In this document: piece by piece, positions 1 to 11,828 of the stretch | Position numbering within the stretch: the stretch's first letter is position 1 | Layout: the number at the start of each line of letters is the position of its first letter | Source: Hippophae tibetana | Taxonomy: Eukaryota > Streptophyta > Magnoliopsida > Rosales > Elaeagnaceae | DNA: 64,000 bases | Reading direction: 5' to 3' | Assembly: GCA_037013495.1 (NCBI GenBank) | Contig: CM072811.1 | Coordinates: 12,095,190 to 12,159,189 of the forward strand | Position numbers and translations under genes: made by a program | Notes under the pieces: generated by a model | Database searches by the model: none | The model's input: only the letters and a program-made list of their open reading frames with translations | Told to the model about the DNA's origin: nothing

Positions 1-659
1 ATTATTTCTTTATTCAAGATTTCTACAAAGTTTATTAAAGATAAATATATTGATAACATATTTTATTAATATATTCAAAATCTAAAATTTAGGTTTTAGG
101 ATCTCACACCTTGAATATGAGTTTAAATTATGCGCTCTACCTAAAGTAATGATTTAAATGGTTTGCTATTTTCTTATAAACAAATCATATTTTAGATCTA
201 ATCAGTTGGTGGTGATCCCCGTCTAAAGATTTTAATTAGTTTTATTAATAAAGAATCTAATCCCTACTTAGGATATTTTCATACTAATAAAGGAAAGTCA
301 ATTATTTTAATTTATATCTTTAATAACCGAATTAATTTTAAATAAGTATGGTCAACTAGCAAATAATTTTCATATATTGTCCATTGAATGTTAATTATTT
401 ATCTACCTAGGATTATTTGAATCAATCATATTCCTATCTTTTATTATATGTTATTAGATTAAATTTTTAAAACCAAAATATTATGATAAAATGTTCAAGT
501 TTATTTTTTTGTGTTTGTTTTTAAGAGATTTGTTGATTTATTAAAAAACACATAGTTTTCCTATAGAACACCATTAAAAGTATAATTATTGTTTATTACA
601 AGTGATTCATGCACTTACAATCTTATTATAAATTTTACGAAATTTGATTATCAAGTTTT
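1..659. other. AT-rich stretch, no gene seen
   Basis: Very AT-rich sequence with stops in all frames. No protein similarity or repeat structure was recognised. It borders a Copia reverse transcriptase remnant and may be non-coding transposon DNA, but nothing in it shows this directly. Confidence 0.5.
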
Positions 660-1075
660 TTGTGCATCAATCAGTCTTAGCTTTATCCAAACCAAGTTTT
701 TTAACTAGCTCTTTGGCATACTTTGATTGAGAGAGGAAGATGCCAACTTTTAGTTGTTAACTTAAAAACCAAGGTAGAAATTCAATTCTCACACTAAACT
801 CATCTCCAATTCTTTTTGCATAGTTAGAGCAAACTCTTGAGCAAGATCATCTTTTTTGTGGATTCAAAGATAATGTCATCTATATAAACTTGGGCAACCA
901 ATACTTCTCCCTTTAGTCTTTGAACGAAATTCATTTTTTCACCTCTTTCTTTTTTAAAACCATCGTTGAGAAGGAAGATGGCTAAGTGTTTATACAAGGC
1001 GAAAGGAGCTAGTTTCAAACCATACAAAGCTCTCTGCATGATGTGATTTGGAATATTTGAATCTTCAAAACTTTA
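660..1075 (-). pseudogene. Copia reverse transcriptase fragment
   Basis: The minus strand encodes the second half of a Ty1/Copia reverse transcriptase. An ALYGLKLAPFA-type motif comes first (ALYGLKQAPRAWY in the family). A YIDDIIF catalytic box follows with both aspartates intact. A degraded GIFLSQSKYAKELVKKLGL segment, the usual downstream motif, lies near 745-660. The first two sit in one open frame (1039-824) and the last in a different frame, so the fragment is frameshifted. No gag, integrase or LTR flanks it in recognisable form. The wording is closest to SIRE-type Copia elements. It is a dead fragment. Confidence 0.85.
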
Positions 1076-2336
1076 GGTTGCTCAACATAAAGTTACCAAG
1101 AACATCATTTACTTATATTTATTTCTATAAATATATATTTTATTCCTATTAAGTTATGAGAACTAGAAAAACTTGGGTACGCTTCAATATAAAAATATTT
1201 TTATATATAAAACTCTCAATTGTCTTATTTGTGATTTATTTTACCTCTTATGAAAGTTTAATTCAAACTAACAATATTTTAAACAAAGCTAACATTTATT
1301 ACAATTTTAAGATAGGTTTTATTTCATATTGTTGCTTATAAAGTTTTCTTATACGTGAACTTGTGTGTTATTTTGTTTCCTATTTTATTTGACCATTTAT
1401 TTTATAGAGGTTAATATGCTTACTTTAAAATTTTGTGAATGTAATCCAAATATAATTTTATATTTTAATTATTGTATAATTGAAAAAATTATATGAAAAA
1501 GATTATTTAAAATTTAGGATGAGATGTCATAAAGATTCCTTAGATTAGGTCTTTTATAACATTTAGTCCTAGAAATTATGTTATTTAGTTCTTTAGCCAT
1601 GTAAAAAGGAGCCAACAAAGATAAATTATATTATTTTAATAAATTTTTAATTAAAATATTATTATTTTCTATTAAATATTTAAAATATAATTAAAATATG
1701 AGTCTTTAGCAATAATAAAAAGTAAAATATGAAATTTTTAAAGGAAAAAATTAAAAATAATATTATTTAAACATAAAGTTATTTAGATATATATTTTAAT
1801 ATTTATTAAAAATTAAAAATTATTACGTGATTATATTTAATGATAATTTGATGGTTGCAAATTTATGTAAGGAATCCCCTAATTCTTTTCGTTCGAAATG
1901 TTCATTTTAAAGTATGTGTGATTTTTTTGCAAACATAGTTACGTGTAAAAGTTAAAAATAAGTTATTTTTTTAAAAAAATATTTATATTTGAAAGTCAAA
2001 AGATTTATTAAATTAACATGATCTTAACTAGTAGTTAATCAATAGAGAAGTAATGAAAATAGCCCGTGCAAAGAAAATAATATTTTCTATAATTCGTGTC
2101 ATTGGCATCCCTTAAAAATAATGAAATTTAAAATTTCATTAATTGGAGCTTCAAAATCTAGATATTTATCATCAAATTAAGGAGAAAAATATTTGTACTT
2201 ATATCTTCCAATGAATTTTAAAAATTATTTTTATAATAATAAAATTAACAAAAATGTTTATAAAATTGAAATGTTTAAGGCTCTCAAAATTTTGTTTAAA
2301 AATCTCATAATAAAAATGAATTCTTATGTGTTCAAG
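1076..2336. other. AT-rich stretch, no gene seen
   Basis: Low-complexity AT-rich sequence without a credible ORF, RNA gene or clear repeat boundary. A 61-codon open frame at 1156-1341 has no recognisable motif and is taken as chance. Confidence 0.5.
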
Positions 2337-3360
2337 TATGGATAGATTCTCATTATTGTAAGTCCTATTATTTATGTTTATATATGTCTTTTATAATGTT
2401 GATTACAAGTGGCTAAGTATTATTTAGAACATAGTTTCATGTTTGCTTGTTACGCATACTCATTCTCATGAATTGTGTGTAGTTTGCATTGTTGGGTGCT
2501 TATTTGTTATTTTGTTGTCCTCTTGGAGACTTAGTATTTCTCAATGTTTGAAATTATTTTTTGTATTTGTTTGAACAACCTCTCCAAGAGCTTGGTGACA
2601 TTCTTGCCAAAGTACTTGCTGATGTAGTTGGCAAGGTGGTCAGTAAGATGGTTGGTGTGTTGTAAGGGCTATTACCATTGCTAAGATGGCTATTGGAAAG
2701 CTCTAAACATCCCCACTACTATCTCATTTTCATTTCATCCCTACTCAAAAATGAACTAAATATTTTATTAATTGTGATGGGTCTCCCTTGATTTAATAGT
2801 GGACCCCATTATGACAACCAATAGAAAATGGATATAAAGGTGGGGATGTAACCTCACTATAGACATATAGAACTACTCAGTGGCTATTACCCTCGCCAAC
2901 ATGGTCACCAAGGCTTGTCAATGTGGTTGCTAAGGATGTTCAATGAGAGTCCAAGAGGCTAAATTATTCTATAAATTATTCCCTTTTTATCCTCTTGTTT
3001 TTCTTGGCCAAAATTTAGGGAAAAACTATGCCTATTTGGCACCAAACTTCCTTGGTTCCTTTTTCTTTAAGTATCAAGTCAAAAAAATAGTGTCATTTGT
3101 AGGATTTAGAACATCATAGAGGAGTCTCTCTCATATTTCTTAAATACTAAGTTAAGTTAAAAAAATGTGAAATTGAGTGAGATTTTTTGAAAGTTAAAAT
3201 CGATGGTAGTTAGTAAAGAGTCACATCACTTTGAGCAGTTCCTTTCAAGATTGAGTTATTGTGTGTCGATTGATAGAGCGTAATAGTTCTTATAGGTGAA
3301 GAGCCTATGTTATAGTGTGATGTGTATCGGATGGTAGTAACAAGGATACAACAATGAATA
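2337..3360 (+). repeat. Decayed LTR-like repeat, copy A
   Basis: This block matches 4637-5400 along its length but with many differences. Shared landmarks in the same order are TATATGTCTTTTATAA, a CTTGGCCAAA box, a GTAGGA..TAGAACATCA box, TCTCTCTCATA, and ATAGGTGAAGAACCTATG. The LTR reading rests on this paired arrangement, on a TATA-like ATTCTATAAATTATTCCC near 2968, and on a purine-rich tract before copy B. The divergence implies an old insertion. The boundaries are approximate. Confidence 0.55.
2707..2849. repeat. Possible small MITE inside LTR copy A
   Basis: A 10-bp perfect inverted repeat (ACATCCCCAC at 2707-2716, GTGGGGATGT at 2840-2849) bounds about 143 bp that has no counterpart in LTR copy B. 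No target-site duplication was identified, so it may be coincidence. Confidence 0.3.
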
Positions 3361-4636
3361 TATCCAAAATGTAGGAACAATTACACAAATATCAATTATT
3401 CTTTTGCCTCAAATAGGTAAACAAGACTTGATGAGGAGTGAATACACCAACCCATAGAATCTTTTAGTGACCTTTATACCAATTTGGCCAAGCCAGTGTC
3501 ACAAACATGAATTAAATAAAATAACACATTTGATTATGTCATGTACATTCCACTGTGTACAAAGTATCTCCGATTAGATATCTTCACATCAATGACCCCT
3601 AATTAAGTTGGGATCATACCAGTGAATCAATGTGTAGATCCCAACTTCAAATGTTCTTCACAAAATTTAGATTATTTCACTTAAACTCAATTCTCTTGCA
3701 TATATTCCTATAAGACGGGTTTAAGTAGACATAAATAATTATGGATTTTACTTTTTTTTATTTAATGAAACAAATGATAATACGAATTATTAAATAATTT
3801 ATTTATTCTAATTTCAACAAAATAAATACAAATCTCATTTTTATTTTTGGGCTTCTATCCTAACACAGAGTTCCTTATGCCTTTGCACAACACGTAGAAA
3901 TATGGGGCTACAAACTATATGTCGCATTAGAAAGATGTTTTCTATTTGCATATTTCTTAGATTGTTTGCACATTCAATATGTTGTTGTTGCATTTATTTC
4001 CTTATTATAGTTGTTTGCTTGATTTTCATAACTGTATAGGTTTATTGCATTTTTGTATGACTTCTCTCTTACATAAAGATGTGTTGTTAGTTGCATACTT
4101 GTGTACCTGCTTTGTTTAACTTTCCTTGTTAAAAAGGAGGAAAAGTGTGTACAACATTGTACTTGTTTGCTTAAAGTGATGAGTGTAGCTTACACTGCAT
4201 ATCTATGGCCTTATATTTGTATATCTAATAGGAGTATTGCATATTCTCCAAAGGGTTTGATCTCTTCGTTGCATGCTAAGTGTGTTTAGCCTATTAGTGT
4301 TCTCTTGTGTATAGGTGACTTAATGGTAGGTGTTAGACTACATTATATGTCTGTATATTTACTTTTTTATAAGTATGTTTTGGATCATATGTGTAGGTAT
4401 AGGTGTAGCTATAGACAATACAACATGGTTGAAGCTTAATTAGAGCTTAGTGGATGATGTAGTCTTACCGCAAGTAATGGATCATCAAGATGTGTTAGGG
4501 TGTTTTGGTTATGTGTCGAAGTTCAATCATAGGAATAAACTTCTTAGGTACATCTTACATGAATTTATTATATACGATGCCTTGTCCATTGTAGATTTGT
4601 TAAGAATGTTTCCGTACAAATCAAAATGGAGTGATT
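3361..4636 (+). other. Internal remnant between LTR-like copies
   Basis: About 1.3 kb lies between the two LTR-like blocks. It has no recognisable gag or pol. The part from 3360 to 3860 looks unrelated to the rest and may be a separate insertion. A purine-rich tract (AAATCAAAATGGAGTGATTG, 4618-4637) sits just before copy B, where a polypurine tract is expected. Short ORFs at 4101-4289 and 4450-4701 have no recognisable domain. Confidence 0.4.
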
Positions 4637-5650
4637 GTAAGGTCGTGTTGGTTTGTGTTAGCATTCTTGTGTGCAAAACATGGAGTCTGTATTTTATTTG
4701 ATATTTATATGTCTTTTATAAAGTTGATTACTGGCAGCTTAATAACACACAGATACTTAGGACACAATTACTTGTTTTCATGGTATGCATACTTACATTA
4801 TATTTCATTTAGCTTGAATTGTTAGGTTAGGTGTTTATTTTTCTCAGTGTTGTCCTGGGAGGATTGGATTATTTTCTAGGTTGCTCGCCTAAGTCAAGTT
4901 AAGGCCTCATCGAGGGATCGTTGAAATGTGTCATGGGTTTTCCAATTTGTGCCCATCAAGTTCCTTTGATGGTTGTGGACCTCATTGAGTGGTTGGCTTG
5001 GTGTTCAAAGGGCTAAAGTTTTCAACAATTTTCTCTATTTTTGTGTTTCTTGGCCAAATGTCTAGGGGGAAAGCTCTACTCATTTGGCTATAGACTTTCC
5101 TAATCCATTCTTTGTTTGTTTTTCTTCTAGGTGTTAGGTCTATGAAATATTATGTCATATGTAGGAGTTAGAACATCAGAGATGGTCTCTCTCATACTTT
5201 CAGACACTCAATTAAGTGAAAAATGTGAGACTAATTGAGGTGTTGTTGAGAGAGAGAATATTGGTTGGTTAGTAAAAAAACACATCATTTAAGGAGTTTC
5301 TCTTAGTATTGGTTTGTTATGTGTTAGCTTGATGTTGTGAGATTGCAACAATTCCCATAGGTGAAGAACCTATGGGGTGATAGCTTTAGAGCTTATATGT
5401 AAGGAGCTTATGCGAAAGCATGCTAGTAGTTTATAGGATATTAGTATTTGTTCACATCGCGTGATGATATAGCTATGTGGTGAAGCTATTATCTATTTGG
5501 ATCAAATGTTATCTACATTTATATTTTCTTTAAGTTGTGAACTATTGATATATTTTATAGTGAATTACTTGTTGTTAGTGGTTGTTGTTGCAAGCTATGG
5601 ATATTCCCACGTAGGCTCAGAGTCTATATGGTTTACTATATTACATACGG
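4637..5650 (+). repeat. Decayed LTR-like repeat, copy B
   Basis: Partner of copy A (2337-3360), with the same landmarks in the same order. Its start, TTAGCATTCTTGTGTGCAAA, recurs near 48438 on the + strand and, more diverged, near 47365 on the - strand. All appear to be one LTR family, probably SIRE-like Copia. The 3' boundary is unclear. Confidence 0.5.
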
Positions 5651-8040
5651 TGTTATCTATAATTTAATGATGTGAGAATACAATTATTATTTGTCAAATA
5701 CGTTGACCTATAGGTGGTCTTGAAGTGATTAGAAATCTTTTATAACTTTCACTATATGTTAGCTTGATTCACACGTGTGTATTGATTGCATATTCTATTA
5801 CATGTAATCTTGGACAAGAGACTATGAGACATATCATCACTAATGTGTATACTATAGATGATTCTTTCTTATTTACTGGTTGTATATATGATGTGTTGAA
5901 CTAAACAATATACTTTTAATGTATATTTCGATGTGTTGTTTACTCTATTGATATTATGAGGTAATGTTTGATCTAGTTAGAATAGAGTTCGCAAAAACAT
6001 TTCATGAATTAACCGCATATTTACTCTATTTAGGTCATGATTGTCTATTTAGATTGGAAATTCAATTGACATATGTGTAATTATTTTAATGAATAGAACT
6101 TCATATTTCATGTAAGCCCTTAGGTAAATTACTTAAAAGTCTTCTCAAAACCATGAGAACGTTTTAATTCATGAAATACTACACTTCAAAAATTTCATCC
6201 ACCACCGCCACTTTTCTTGCTCCATTATAAAAAAGAAGGTAATGGAAGCCAACTTCAAAGCAAACTAAAGAGAGGGATTGTAAACTGGAAGTAAACTACA
6301 AATAAATTTTGAGATATTTTAAAGAACTAAAATGTATGAAAAAATAAACTAAAAACTTTAAAGGTTAAACTAAAAGAACTAGCAACTAAAATACAAAAAC
6401 TTCAGCCATTTTTTTATTTCGAGCAAACTAAATAACAAAAAATCTTTGAAAGGTAGCTCCATATTAGATGAAACTAATTTTGTTTAGTGTCAGACTAAAC
6501 TGGAAAAGAAATTAAGCCTGAACTGTAGTAGGAAAATGGAATTAAGGGTTGGGACGTGAAGTGGGAAGTGGTGGGTTTTGGGTAGGTTACATAAATGGAA
6601 AATTTAATCATTATACAATATTTAATTATACACTTGATTTTATTTTTAATTATTAAAAAAATACTTTGTTTTAGAACAAATTTTCAAATAAACTTACCTA
6701 AGTAAAAAAACAGGAATAAAGCATTATTTATAGAGAATTACCGTACTTATTTAGACTGTAATTCCTAACGAGATCTAGAAAAACTCTTGGAAAATAGGCG
6801 ACTCCTTAACACTATTTTCATTCTAAATTAACCCCATTTGTAATTTTAATGATATTCCAAAAATACCCTTAATTACATTATGGTTAATCTCTCCCTCGCT
6901 TTTCTCTCACACCAATATGGCTTGGTTGCTCCAACAATAGCCAGCCTCTTGCACCGACGATGACCATGTATATAAAACCTCACATTCAGCTTATCAAAAT
7001 CTTGATATTTCTAAATTGGCTAGGTATCGCCTACTTCGCATCTTCTTGTTTGCTCCTTTTTATTGGATTTTGTTTTAGAAGTTTTTTGAAAATTTTATGT
7101 ATCAAAAAAGCAACGTTATATGTTGCGATAACTATTCCTCCTTCTCGCATCCCATGTTTCCTCTTGTATTTTGTTAAATTATTATTTGTTAGTTTATTGA
7201 TTGATCAGATGAAGTAATTTTTAACCAGATAATATTTTCATAATTCTCACAATGTCAATAATCAGAAAGTTAAGAGGGTTTTGATGCCTTGAAACTATAA
7301 ATGATTTATTTGGGCGTTCTAGACTGTAGATATTCAAAGACCGTTGATAAGAACTTGAAATCTCAGAGAGCTAAAGAGAGAGAGGATTGTGTTATGAGTT
7401 ATGGCTGCTATGATATTTGAGGTTGCCTGCGAACCATTAACATTGTGTTGTATTACTGTTTAATATTTTGCAATGGACATCTAGGTGCGAAAGGAGTGTG
7501 CTTTGCAGCATTATGTTGATTTTTAGTGTAATAAAGTTAGAGTGGTTGTAAGTGAAGCCATAGAAGATGCTAAGTAGTAAATGTTTGATGATATATGCTT
7601 ATGCATTTTGTATATCAAATGGTGTTTTGTTATTATAAGTTTCTATTATTATTGTCATTTCACCCTTTGTTATCTTAAAGGTAATGAACCATTAATATGT
7701 AGCAGTAGGTTGCTTGGCACAATATTTAGGGAAAATGTTTCTATTTCATTGAAGCTCATTATTCACCTTAATTACACATCCTTGAGAACTTCGCTGGTAT
7801 TGACTAAAACGCTAACAAGTTAACAAGTTGGTTCCTTTATGCTCTAGTTTACTCGCTGGTTTTTATTTAAATCTCAGGGCTCATCAAATAATGCATAACT
7901 AGCTAAATGATTGTATGCTTTTCATCCATTTGTGTTTTTTGTCCAACCAAAAGTCAAGTAAAAAATTGGTTTTTGGTTGATGGTTCGTTTAGGATTGTAC
8001 TCGTTTGAATTAATAATTGATTACATCCCCCCTTCCTCCC
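5651..8040. other. No recognisable gene
   Basis: AT-rich sequence with scattered short ORFs (for example 6960-7217 and 7581-7823, hydrophobic, no family motif). Nothing supports coding. No LTR ends, RNA genes or transposase motifs were recognised. Confidence 0.45.
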
Positions 8041-8061
8041 TTTTTTTTTTTTTTTTTTTTT
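8041..8061. repeat. Poly-T tract
   Basis: An uninterrupted run of 21 T follows a C/T-rich stretch. It could be the reverse-strand tail of a retroposed sequence or a simple homopolymer. Confidence 0.8.
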
Positions 8062-8180
8062 GCATTAGATCATATATTTGGTTGGACAAGTATCCAATCC
8101 TCTCTTATAATATTAAACAAGTGTTTAATATTTTAACTTTTTGATTTTTAGTTGGATACATAATCACTTTGAAATGTTGG

Positions 8181-8328
8181 ATTGAATATATGTCCGATTA
8201 TATATTCATTTTGATTTATAATAATAAAACTATCAATACTTTTATTATCTTTGAATTGAATATATGTTCGATTATATATTCATTTTGGTCTATAATAATA
8301 AAATTATCAATATTTTTATTATCTTTAG
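8181..8328. repeat. 74-bp tandem duplication, two copies
   Basis: Two adjacent copies (8181-8254 and 8255-8328) begin ATTGAATATATGT and end with TTTATTATCTTT. They differ at only a few positions, so the duplication is fairly recent. Confidence 0.85.
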
Positions 8329-9689
8329 TATGCTAGTCATGTTGCACATAGCTTAATAAAGCATATAGCCCATAATTTAGATGTTTATGAAATTTTCTTC
8401 AATTAATTTGTATTGTCTTATTTTATCTGATAGTAAGTGTTGGATTTTGCCGATCATTAAACTTGACAATAAAAGAATCAAAGCTTATGATTCTTTTGTT
8501 AGTGGTGAGATATGAACTGATATTCATAATAAATAGGCTAATTGTAAGAATGATACCACAAATATTGTCTGTATTAGAGAATTGAGGATATACAAAAGTT
8601 TCATATGACTAGAGTGAACAGTGAATCGTTGAACGTGTTTTTTTTCATGTAAGAACACAAATAGATCTAATACCAACTTCATAAGTATCCAAAGTGCAAA
8701 TGAAGGAAGAATCCTATCTTTAAGGAAACCTATGTATTCTGGTAAACATAGAATTGAATGCATAAACTAAGTGCTAATAAAGGCAGAATCCTAGAGCTTT
8801 CTTCACCTAACATTTGGATAAATATCCAATTTTATCTTGTAAAATTAGATATATGTCACCAAAATAAGTTTTCAATAGTTGGACATGTATTCAATTTTGT
8901 TGCGTTGAATTAGACATATGTTCAGCTATGGATTGAACTAGACATATATCCAAAAATATCAATAAACTAAGAAAAGCTTGGACATGTGTGTTGAATTAAA
9001 GGTTTTATCTCCTTATTTATTTATCTTTCCTTTTTCTCTTCATTTTTTTTTTGTTTGTTACACAGAAAGAAAGAGGTTTGACCTTCTTAATTTCATTATT
9101 TTCTTGTAAGATAGCTTATTATAAAGTCAACTGTGGCAATAAATCCAGTTGTTTATATGTGTACGGCAAAGTGAGTTTGGTTTGGATGAAAAATAGTTTT
9201 ATATGTAAATTTTTGTTTCATAGTTTTTGCTCTTTTTTTCCCCTTATAATTACATAATATTTGATTCATTTGTTATAGAATAACACTATTATTTCCAAAC
9301 CACCTAAATTATTTAAAAATAAGTATATTTTCACTCAAATTTGTCAAAATAAGAAAGTAGTTAGTCTTAATTGCGGCATCAAATAAACTCCATAGTTTTA
9401 AGTTGAATATATGTTCAATTATAAGTTCATTTCTATTATATAATAAATGGCTCCAAGAATGTGCGGCTCATTTTGGTTATAGGTTTGCTCAATCAGTTGT
9501 TTAGTAAAGTTATTTAATAATGACCAACCCGACCATCCATCTTTCATGTAAATTATATAATTGTCCAATTTTATTATATTGAATTGGACATCTTTCCAAC
9601 CAGTCTGTGTAATTAAGTAGATCTGGACTTGTGTTGAACTTAAATTGAAATTGTACTCAAGATAACTATTTTTTTTCATAGTTTTTGCT

Positions 9690-10160
9690 CTTTAGTAAAA
9701 AGAATAGTCTCACATATTACAATCATTTTAGGGTGGATAACTATTTCATCGTAACAAACACATAGTTGAACATATGTCTAACAAATCACAACAAAATTAG
9801 ACATGTGTGTAAATAAGAGTGGTACAACGTTAAATAAACCGTGGTGACGGTTTGGTTTCGTCGGAACTGTACGTCGGTTCCAAAACCGAACGAGGTTCTT
9901 GATGGAAGAATCTTAATAAAGTATCGGGTCCACTCACTATTAATTGTATAACAATTCAAATACACCATCAATACGCAATAAATAAGTGTGAGAAACCAGT
10001 GAGAGCATCAAATTGAAAATCCATTAGAATTTCCGTGTAAGTGTTGAAATTTGATCAATGTCATGAGGTATGTTTTCAATCCAATTTTGTTTCCGCTGCA
10101 TTTAAATTATGAGTTCATATAGTTTTCTGAACGTTTCTGGATTGAATTGAAACTCTAACA
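9690..10160 (+). repeat. 3' part of a Copia 5' LTR
   Basis: The sequence immediately before the primer binding site ends ..CTCTAACA, and CA is the normal LTR terminus. The LTR start was not found, so the left coordinate is nominal. The matching 3' LTR is absent because the element is truncated in its reverse transcriptase at about 15722. Confidence 0.45.
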
Positions 10161-10162
10161 TT

Positions 10163-10175
10163 TGGTATCAGAGCC
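10163..10175 (+). other. Copia primer binding site, first copy
   Basis: TGGTATCAGAGCC follows the LTR end after two bases. This is the usual plant Copia site complementary to the 3' end of initiator tRNA-Met. Confidence 0.9.
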
Positions 10176-10682
10176 ATTTGAAAACAACTCTGTTTTGCTC
10201 TGTGAACGAAGAACTGAAATTTTTGGGTTATTTATTTTGATTGTTTTTGATGCATATGGAAATTATAAAGTGTTTCAATATTGATTTTTGAGTGATTATG
10301 TAAAATTAAACTTGAAAAACAATGAAGAAAATAAATTCAATTTGTCGTGGGTATTTATTTTCTTTATTAATTAACTTTTTATTTAAAATGATGTTTTTAC
10401 TTAAAATTAAGATCATGAATCACTCGGAAATCAAAATTCTGAAATTTTTGATAAAAAGAACGCTAGATTCCATCGCCGGAATAGAAAGATATGGTCGGGT
10501 ATCTGTTAAGGTCAACCCGGGTCAAGTTGACCCAACTGAAGGTTGAAGATGAAGTTTTTCAAAAAACAAAACGCACGCTGTGTGGGGGTATGTTTTCAAT
10601 CCAATTTTGTTTCCGCTGCATTTAAATTATGAGTTCATATGGTTTTCTGAACGTTTCTGGATTGAATTGAAACTCTAACATT

Positions 10683-10695
10683 TGGTATCAGAGCC
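10683..10695 (+). other. Copia primer binding site, second copy
   Basis: Identical TGGTATCAGAGCC, 520 bp after the first, inside the second tandem unit. Confidence 0.9.
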
Positions 10696-11201
10696 ATTTG
10701 AAAACAACTCTATTTTACTCTATGAACGAAGAACTGAAGTTTTTGGGTTATTTATTTTGATTGTTTTTGATGCATATGGAAATTATAAAGTTTTTCAATA
10801 TTAATTCTTGAGTGATTCTGTAAAATTAAACTTGAAAAACAATGAAGAAAATAAATTCAATTTGTCATGGGTATTTATTTCCTTTATTAGTAACTTTTTA
10901 TTTAAAATGATGTTTTTACTTAAAATTAAGATCATGAATCACTCGGAAATCAAAATTCTGAAAATTTTGATAAAAAGAACGCTAGATTCCATCGCCGGAA
11001 TAGAAAGATATGGTCGGGTATCTGTTAAGGTCAAACCGGGTCAAGTTGACTCGGCTGAAGGTTGAAGATGAAGTTTTTCAAAAAACAAAACGCACGCTGT
11101 GTGGGGGTATGTTTTCAATCCAATTTTGTTTCCGCTGCATTTAAATTATGAGTTCATATGGTTTTCTGAACGTTTCTGGATTAAATTGAAACTCTAATAT
11201 T

Positions 11202-11214
11202 TGGTATCAGAGCC
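11202..11214 (+). other. Copia primer binding site, third copy
   Basis: Identical TGGTATCAGAGCC, 519 bp after the second. The LTR end before it reads AATAT instead of AACAT. Confidence 0.9.
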
Positions 11215-11621
11215 ATTTGAAAACAACTCTGTTTTACTCTATGAACGAAGAACTGAAGTTTTTGGGTTATTTATTTTGATTGTTTTTTATGCATATGGAA
11301 ATTATAAAGTGTTTCAATATTAATTTTTGAGTGATTTTGTAAAATTAAACTTGAAAAACAATGAAGAAAATAAATTCAATTTGTCGTGGGTATTTATTTC
11401 CTTTATTAGTAACTTTTTATTTAAAATGATGTTTTTACTTAAAATTAAGATCATGAATCACTCGGAAATCAAATTCTGAGAATTTTGATAAAAAGAACAC
11501 TGGATTCTGTCGCCGGAATAGAAAGATACGATCGGGTATCCGTTTAAGGTCAAATCGGGTCAAATTGACCCGGCTGAAGGTTGAAGATAAAGTTTTTCAA
11601 AACAAAAAAAAAACACACGTT

Positions 11622-11695
11622 GTGTGGGAAACTCGAACCTGAGTCTTACATGAGACATTAACAGCCTCATCCAATGAGCTGCAACAATTGTTACA
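11622..11695 (-). repeat. tRNA-like module in Copia leader (antisense)
   Basis: On the minus strand the sequence has an A-box-like TGCAGCTCATTGGATGAGG followed about 30 nt later by GGTTCGAGTTTCC, a good match to the tRNA T-loop/B-box. The size suits a degenerate tRNA or tRNA-derived SINE head. No acceptor-stem pairing is convincing, so it is not called a functional tRNA. Confidence 0.4.
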
Positions 11696-11754
11696 TTTAC
11701 TAATGTATCAGACTTACATTTATAAAGACTCCGTGTTTGATTAAAAAAAAGAAT

Positions 11755-11828
11755 TTGCTTGGAGAATCGAACCCACTTTATACTAAGGGATTTTTTAATG
11801 TTCTATCCACTTGACCACTAACCCCATT
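11755..11828 (-). repeat. Second tRNA-like module (antisense)
   Basis: The minus strand has TAGTGGTCAAGTGGAT (D-arm/A-box-like) and, about 30 nt later, GGGTTCGATTCTCC (B-box-like). It is in the same orientation as the module about 130 bp away. It is a likely degenerate tRNA-derived repeat. Confidence 0.4.

Larger units (their letters stand above)
10067..11629 (+). repeat. Triplicated LTR-end/PBS/leader unit, about 520 bp
   Basis: Three head-to-tail copies start with GGTATGTTTTCAATCC at 10067, 10587 and 11106 (periods 520 and 519). Each holds the last ~95 bp of the LTR, a primer binding site, and a leader with a short open frame (10322-10546 and 10808-11065 in the first two). The copies are nearly identical apart from scattered substitutions and small indels, and the third is the most worn at its end. 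The unit spans the LTR-internal junction, so it was probably amplified by unequal exchange or slippage after integration. Confidence 0.9.

Noticed and set aside
6960-7217. 85-codon hydrophobic open frame that could be a small membrane protein
   Set aside because: Composition follows the T-rich background, there is no promoter context, splice support or family motif, and similar frames occur by chance throughout the window.
10322-11065. Two related small ORFs (74 and 85 codons) that look like a duplicated gene
   Set aside because: They lie in a Copia leader that is itself triplicated. Their similarity comes from the tandem unit, and the third copy is frameshifted, so no conserved protein is implied.
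11622-11828. Functional tRNA genes
   Set aside because: T-loop-like motifs are present, but acceptor stems do not pair convincingly and the segments are in a retroelement leader.
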